64,000 bases of DNA, taken from the NCBI GenBank assembly GCA_964640125.1, contig CAZXGG010000001.1:1-64000 (forward strand), given 5' to 3'. The translations under genes were made by a program, and so were the position numbers. The notes below the pieces were generated by a model that saw only the letters and a program-made list of their open reading frames with translations, searched no databases and had not been told where the DNA came from. Each line of letters starts with the position of its first letter. The stretch's first letter is position 1. Of this stretch, positions 59,797 through 64,000 are shown piece after piece. The stretch is from G020353115 sp964640125 (lineage in GTDB: Bacteria > Bacteroidota > Bacteroidia > Bacteroidales > VadinHA17).

Positions 59797-60942
59797 TTAG
59801 TGATCTATCGTCACCTGGATAGAAAAGAATGAAAAGTTGTCATTAACTGGTAAAATGCTGTATGTTAGGGGTTTGCCGCTTTTAATCCGCATATCAATTA
59901 AGCCCATTCCATGCTTTAGTGGATTAGAGAAATCATCATCGGTCAATTTTTCCACAAAAAGATTTTCCAATTCCTCATTGTTTAGCCGATTGATATGAGC
60001 CAAGTGATTGCCAAGAAATTCTTCCTCTTCGTTACGAATGATATTCCCTGTGATGATTTTATTGGTATTCTCTTCCGAACCCACCAGTAAAATGCCGGTT
60101 TTCCCTCCCAGTCCATCCAGATCAGCTGCATGCTGGGAAATATTCTGCAGCATCTCAACCAGGACACTAAAAATTCTTTTTTTGACTACATATTTCTGGT
60201 TTTTGTTCAATTTCAAATTTTCAATGATATCCAGCATGTCAAATGCTCTCTGTCCTGAAAACTGGCTGCAATACACCAGGTTGAGGTTATGTTTCCCCAG
60301 AATATCCATCAAATCCCGGGTAATATCAATCCCATAAAAATTAGGAGCCGGGGATGATTTTCCTGCAGCTGTATCACCGATCAATGTATCCATAAAGAAG
60401 TAAGAATATTTATCATCAACCGGATCAAATCTAAACCGGATTTTGTTCCCTGATTTTCGTGCAATTTCAATTAACCCCAGACCAGCTCCTCCTTTGGATG
60501 AAATCACAGTTTCCCGTAAAACTGTTTGATAATAGGCCTTTAGCTCATCCTTATCCCGTTTATTGATGTTATCCAGTTTCTCCTTGAGGGAATCGATATG
60601 GTCATTAACGATCAGGTTTCCCTGGGAAATATTATACAATTCGTCGAAACTCTGAATAAAGAAAATCCCATCACTTTCCGGGGGTTCTTCGTCGGGGATT
60701 TCCTGGTGTCTTGTAATGTTCTGAACACATTCAACCAGAATATAAAAGACCCGTTTTTTCATTTTTCTGCTGACATCGGCAAGGTCGAAGATACTCTGAG
60801 CAAATGATATAAACCCGTCAGTAACCGCTCGGGTGAAAATACCCCGATAACCATAATTAATTTTATATTTGATCATATCCTTGAACAGGTCGTAAATAAA
60901 GGAGCGATCAATAGAAGCGGGTTGTTCCATAGGAATTTTCAT
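59797..60942 (-). CDS. Tandem SiaB-like (DUF6272) ATPase/kinase
   Basis: A 381-aa protein built of two GHKL-related domains. The first has ECVQNITRH (about 70) and GGAGLGLIEIARKSG (about 150). The second has EMLQNISQH (about 260) and KHGMGLIDMRIKSG (about 345). These match the N and G boxes of SiaB-type anti-sigma-like kinases, which are usually one domain. It may sequester or phosphorylate a partner, perhaps an SpoIIAA-like protein not encoded here. The promoter leaves an eight-base leader for ATG 60942, so ATG 60930 (MEQPAS) is also possible. Confidence 0.75.
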   Translation of the reverse strand: MKIPMEQPASIDRSFIYDLFKDMIKYKINYGYRGIFTRAVTDGFISFAQSIFDLADVSRKMKKRVFYILVECVQNITRHQEIPDEEPPESDGIFFIQSFDELYNISQGNLIVNDHIDSLKEKLDNINKRDKDELKAYYQTVLRETVISSKGGAGLGLIEIARKSGNKIRFRFDPVDDKYSYFFMDTLIGDTAAGKSSPAPNFYGIDITRDLMDILGKHNLNLVYCSQFSGQRAFDMLDIIENLKLNKNQKYVVKKRIFSVLVEMLQNISQHAADLDGLGGKTGILLVGSEENTNKIITGNIIRNEEEEFLGNHLAHINRLNNEELENLFVEKLTDDDFSNPLKHGMGLIDMRIKSGKPLTYSILPVNDNFSFFSIQVTIDH

Positions 60943-60955
60943 CGAATGGCTAATA

Positions 60956-60987
60956 CAAATTTAGAATTTATTTTGGTTTTTCAGCAA
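60956..60987 (-). promoter_or_regulatory. Promoter of the tandem SiaB-like gene
   Basis: On the minus strand TTG (60987-60985) and TAAATTTG (60963-60956) are 21 bases apart, an exact -7 match. The -7 box ends 14 bases before the first ATG. Confidence 0.6.
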
Positions 60988-61086
60988 TGCAGTGTGTTGT
61001 AACATCCATGGTTTGTTTTGAAAACGGGTTATCTGCAATGGAACAACCAAGTAAAGAAAAACATAGGCGCTGACCGGATGTTATCT

Positions 61087-61833
61087 TTATTTAGCACAAA
61101 CAACAACAAAATCCCTGGCGTCTTTGGAAAGTTCATTTTCACTGTAATCACCATAAATAGTTATCAGTTCGAGGTTAGATCGAGCGATCAGGTGTTCTAT
61201 TTCATACCGGAAGAAAAAACGCATATCAAACTCCCATGTGTCTGATACTTCATTTCCATTTTCTTCCCAACATAATTTCATGGTTACGTGTGATGTTTGC
61301 CTGATCAGGTCTGCGTGTGCTGTTACATATCGTTGGATCCGCTTGCCCTTATCATACTCTCCATCAAAATCTTTATAATGGTCAATTCCTTCAAGGAGGA
61401 TGGAAAGATCGGGCACATAAAGATCAAAAATAAACTGCCCGTCAGGCATCAGGTGATCAGCCACTCGATTAAAGAATTTCAATTGATCCTCCACCTCAAG
61501 GACATGAGAAAGCATGCGAAAGGGGGCAAGGATGAGGTCGAATTTCATATCAATATTCATTGCCACTGCATCCTCAACCCAAACACGGTGTCTTGTTTGC
61601 GGTTTCATTTTCCCATGCAAAACATGAATCATTGAGGGGCTTATATCGATTCCATAGATATCAACGCCCCTGTTCAGCGCATTCAGGAAAAGCCGTCCTG
61701 TACCAACTCCTATTTCCAGTACTTTCCCCCGACTCTGGCTGGCTTTAGTCAGAAAAAAATCGTTGTCAGTCCCGTTCCTTACCCGGCTATAAATCACATC
61801 ATAGAACCGGGCTATGAATTCAGGGTATTCCAT
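61087..61833 (-). CDS. Class I SAM-dependent methyltransferase
   Basis: A 248-aa Rossmann-fold enzyme. Motif I is VLEIGVGTGRLFLNAL near 36, the Asp for the ribose is in YGIDISPSM, and motif IV is FDLILAPFRMLSHV. The C-terminal lid is beta-rich (WEFDMRFFFRYEIEHLI). The acceptor is unknown. It starts eight bases after the ispD stop codon, so the two form an operon. Confidence 0.88.
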   Translation of the reverse strand: MEYPEFIARFYDVIYSRVRNGTDNDFFLTKASQSRGKVLEIGVGTGRLFLNALNRGVDIYGIDISPSMIHVLHGKMKPQTRHRVWVEDAVAMNIDMKFDLILAPFRMLSHVLEVEDQLKFFNRVADHLMPDGQFIFDLYVPDLSILLEGIDHYKDFDGEYDKGKRIQRYVTAHADLIRQTSHVTMKLCWEENGNEVSDTWEFDMRFFFRYEIEHLIARSNLELITIYGDYSENELSKDARDFVVVCAK

Positions 61834-61841
61834 ATGGTTCC

Positions 61842-62519
61842 TTAATGGTTCATAATCGCTTCTGCAATAGCCAGATCAATTGAGGTTGTAATCTTCATGT
61901 TACAAGGATCTCCTTCCAGCAGGCTGACAGTGTATCCTTTTGATTCTAAAACCGTGGCATCATCGGTAAATTGAGGAACAAAAGGTTGATGATAGGCTGT
62001 TTTTATCTGTTGAGATAAAAAAACCTGCGGGGTTTGACACACTTTAATACGATATCGCTCTATCGATTTGTTGTGTTTGTTTTCGATCAGCCTGACAGAT
62101 TCACTAAGGGGAATAACAGGCAAGGCATTCCCATGTTGTACAGCATGATCAAAGCACCGTTCTATCATGGATGGGGTGATTAAGGGCCTTGCACCATCAT
62201 GAATAGCTACGTACCCGTTATCTCCGATTTGATCCAGGCCGTTTTTTACGGAGTCAAACCGCGACGCTCCTCCCTGCACTGTTGTATGCAAAACAGAAAA
62301 TGAATACTTCTTGCACAATTCATCCCAATAATTCATCTTATCCTCCGGCAACACAACAACAATGTTCATTCCGGTGGAATACTCAAAGAAGGCCTCAATC
62401 GAGTACATCAATAACGGTTTGCCTCTGAGAAGGAGGAATTGTTTTGGTACGGTGCTGTTCATGCGGTGGCTTTTTCCACCTGCAACAATAATCACGCTCT
62501 GTTTCATACTCCCGTTCAT
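61842..62519 (-). CDS. ispD: 2-C-methyl-D-erythritol 4-phosphate cytidylyltransferase
   Basis: Third step of the MEP isoprenoid pathway: CTP plus MEP gives CDP-ME. The CTP site is IIVAGGKSHRM with PKQF (the Lys), HDGARPLI contains the conserved Asp, and QTPQVF and TDDATVLE are downstream motifs. At 225 aa it is a full length. The start at 62519 is chosen; MKQSVII at 62507 is also possible, but GGGAG would then be only one base before the ATG. Confidence 0.93.
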   Translation of the reverse strand: MNGSMKQSVIIVAGGKSHRMNSTVPKQFLLLRGKPLLMYSIEAFFEYSTGMNIVVVLPEDKMNYWDELCKKYSFSVLHTTVQGGASRFDSVKNGLDQIGDNGYVAIHDGARPLITPSMIERCFDHAVQHGNALPVIPLSESVRLIENKHNKSIERYRIKVCQTPQVFLSQQIKTAYHQPFVPQFTDDATVLESKGYTVSLLEGDPCNMKITTSIDLAIAEAIMNH

Positions 62520-62777
62520 TATACAATCTGATCCGGTTGATCAACTAAAAATAGACATATTTTCCCATTTTTGCATGTTATGTTAAATAGAATTGATACC
62601 GGAAGGTTTGCAATCAATTGTGCATTACAGTTTGGCGAAGAGGGATTTCCAAAATACACGTTTGATTTGTTCGCCATCACATAAATGATGGGCTATGAAC
62701 AGCTTGTTGTTCATAACCTGCGGATCCGTTCAGGCGATCTTCTATTCATTATTCATGCAATTCTGGTTTACCGTGTA

Positions 62778-63173
62778 TCAGTAACAGATCTGTATCTGAT
62801 AAAAAACATAAACCAGGTAGAGGATGGTAAGGATAAATAATGTGAAGAGGAAATAGTTATAGAAGGTTCTTGAACTTTTAATTCTTCGTCTCATCATCAT
62901 TCCACCATTTGGAATAAAAAGAGCTAACAGGATCAATACAAAATGAAGATCGGTGATTAACCCGGTCAGGTCTTTATCTACGAAGATTAAATAATAGAAA
63001 AAAGTAAGGATAATGATCAGATAAACCAGGTATCCAATTTTAAGGAACATGGTCGAGACCACTCGTTTTCTATTGATCATTAGGGGTTTAGTAAAGACTG
63101 TAGCCAGGACGAAGATCAATAAAAAAGCGGAAATAACTAATAGGTGAAGAAGGAATTGAACGAAATGGCTCAT
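62778..63173 (-). CDS. Small four-TM membrane protein of unknown function
   Basis: A 131-aa protein with four predicted membrane helices (about 8-28, 44-64, 74-92, 104-126) and a basic loop (MMMRRRIKSSR) between the third and fourth. No family that I can name with confidence, although DUF420-like cytochrome-oxidase-associated proteins share this layout. It is not obviously part of an operon. Confidence 0.65.
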   Translation of the reverse strand: MSHFVQFLLHLLVISAFLLIFVLATVFTKPLMINRKRVVSTMFLKIGYLVYLIIILTFFYYLIFVDKDLTGLITDLHFVLILLALFIPNGGMMMRRRIKSSRTFYNYFLFTLFILTILYLVYVFYQIQICY

Positions 63174-63265
63174 ATTCCAGGATTAAGTTATTCTACTTCA
63201 TTAGCCAAAAATAATAGATTCGGATTAATTCAGTTCCATTTTACCCGATTTTCTGGTGCCTGTAA

Positions 63266-64000
63266 TTATTCATCTGCAAACCGTTTCAAATCATTATAAT
63301 CGAAAGTCCATTCGGGTGTAACGAGTTTTCCGGAGGACGCTAATGGATACCAGGGCGAATTTCCTTGGGGATTTACCAGGATATGAATTTCCTGTGCCGG
63401 CATATAACTTTGAGCCAGTAGAAACTGGTACTCTCCGGTTTTTTCATTTAGGATCATATCGACCACGATAACAGCATGACCCGGGAATCCCCCCTGGATG
63501 AAAACGTCCCCAATTTCCATATCTTCTGTGTTCTTAACGGGTATAAGTTCCCGGTTTAACGAATAGGAACCGGCATAGGTGAACACCAGTTCCAGGTAAT
63601 CCAGAAAAGTATCATGGGAATAATCTCGTTGTGCTGTTTTTACCCACCGCATATTATGTTCGATATCGATAACCCGGAAGCCCTCAGCATATTTCACATA
63701 ATCTGCCCGTTCCCCGTTTGTGAAATTAAAAGAGATTTTTGGAAACTGATTTTTCTCAAATAGATATTCAGCCCTTAGCCGGATGATGGCATCCGCACAT
63801 TGTTGAAGGTTTTTATCTCCAATATCCAGGTTCACAACAGCGCAGTGAATTCCTTCTCCCGGCTTAACGGATCCGTCATAGAGCAATACGTTTGTACCAT
63901 GCGGTTTGAGTGGAAGGTTTCTTAAGAATGAACCAAAGGAACCTGTTTCAGCTATTGTCCTCCGGTATCCGGATTGTGTTCTAAACCGGGTAAGAATGGT
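63266..64000 (-). CDS. DUF4846 protein, partial at the right edge
   Basis: The coding frame is open to the last base and has no start in the window. The first 38 visible codons include GYRRTIAETGSFGSFLRNLPL, the opening motif of DUF4846 proteins, followed by LLYDGSVK. GGFPGHAVIVVDM and the C-terminal WTFDYNDLKRF are also family-like. Members are exported and of unknown role. The visible 244 residues are most of a typical family protein; a signal peptide would be beyond the edge. Confidence 0.88.
   Translation of the reverse strand, partial: TILTRFRTQSGYRRTIAETGSFGSFLRNLPLKPHGTNVLLYDGSVKPGEGIHCAVVNLDIGDKNLQQCADAIIRLRAEYLFEKNQFPKISFNFTNGERADYVKYAEGFRVIDIEHNMRWVKTAQRDYSHDTFLDYLELVFTYAGSYSLNRELIPVKNTEDMEIGDVFIQGGFPGHAVIVVDMILNEKTGEYQFLLAQSYMPAQEIHILVNPQGNSPWYPLASSGKLVTPEWTFDYNDLKRFADE

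Noticed and set aside
62580..62684. A 34-codon plus-strand frame starting MLNRIDTGRF between ispD and the small membrane protein gene
   Set aside because: Too short, without signal, promoter or recognisable motif; no supporting context.
1..64000. CRISPR arrays, restriction-modification genes, phage structural genes or transposases
   Set aside because: I looked for regularly spaced direct repeats and for characteristic protein motifs and saw none.

Overview
The window reads as chromosomal DNA of a Bacteroidota bacterium, most likely an anaerobic or facultative Bacteroidales/Marinilabiliales-type lineage. This rests on -7 boxes of the form TAnnTTTG in several intergenic gaps, CarboxypepD_reg and DUF1080 domains, a FucP-type MFS paired with a ROK kinase, a dialkylresorcinol (flexirubin-type) locus with DarA and DarB, DUF4846, a CzcA-type pump fused to its own outer-membrane channel, and many iron-sulfur proteins. 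No ribosomal operon is present; one tRNA-Val(GAC) is seen. Taxonomy below phylum is inference.

Layout. 1-7078: a two-gene metal-efflux cassette (RND-TolC fusion plus adaptor) flanked on both sides by the same ordered set of short repeat modules. 7079-21780: GH31 glycosidase, M1-like peptidase, an aldo/keto-reductase-like ferredoxin protein, a DUF1080/PHP-like lipoprotein, a sulfotransferase, a FtsX-type permease, a thioesterase, an M24 peptidase, a 60-aa LETM1-like protein and a carboxypeptidase-regulatory-domain protein. 21946-27779: CPBP protease, tRNA-Val with terminator and a duplicated 3' end, a canonical Tat-exported aldo/keto reductase, an esterase, then a ROK sugar kinase and sugar MFS pair.

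27923-38389 is the most unusual locus. All genes lie on the minus strand and most are a few bases apart or overlapping: a response regulator carrying two Lrp/AsnC-type RAM domains and no HTH; a NuoE-like and a NuoF-like subunit; a 1257-aa protein joining NuoG-type 2Fe-2S, NfnB/GltD-type FAD, ferredoxin and molybdopterin-oxidoreductase-type domains; a PAS histidine kinase with a CxxC motif; and an NtrC-type sigma-54 activator. The molybdopterin-type domain lacks the catalytic Cys/Sec-His motif of formate dehydrogenases. A sigma-54-like -24/-12 sequence precedes the first gene. I infer a cytosolic NAD(P)H/ferredoxin redox complex with a dedicated redox-sensing regulatory circuit.

38720-43256: an M28 membrane peptidase, a truncated outer-membrane-protein remnant, an M20D amidohydrolase and a small unknown protein. 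43380-51444: an eight-gene minus-strand locus (DarA, DarB, small HTH-like protein, BtrH-type acyltransferase, ABC exporter pair, ketosynthase, chain-length-factor-like partner) that looks like a compact dialkylresorcinol/flexirubin-type biosynthetic and export cluster; no carrier protein or reductase gene is present. 51491-64000: a TerB-ABCG-like ATPase/permease and lipoprotein pair, then housekeeping and orphan genes (dnaG, a sirtuin, comF, rhodanese, a tandem SiaB-like protein, a methyltransferase, ispD, a small membrane protein) and a DUF4846 gene running off the right edge.
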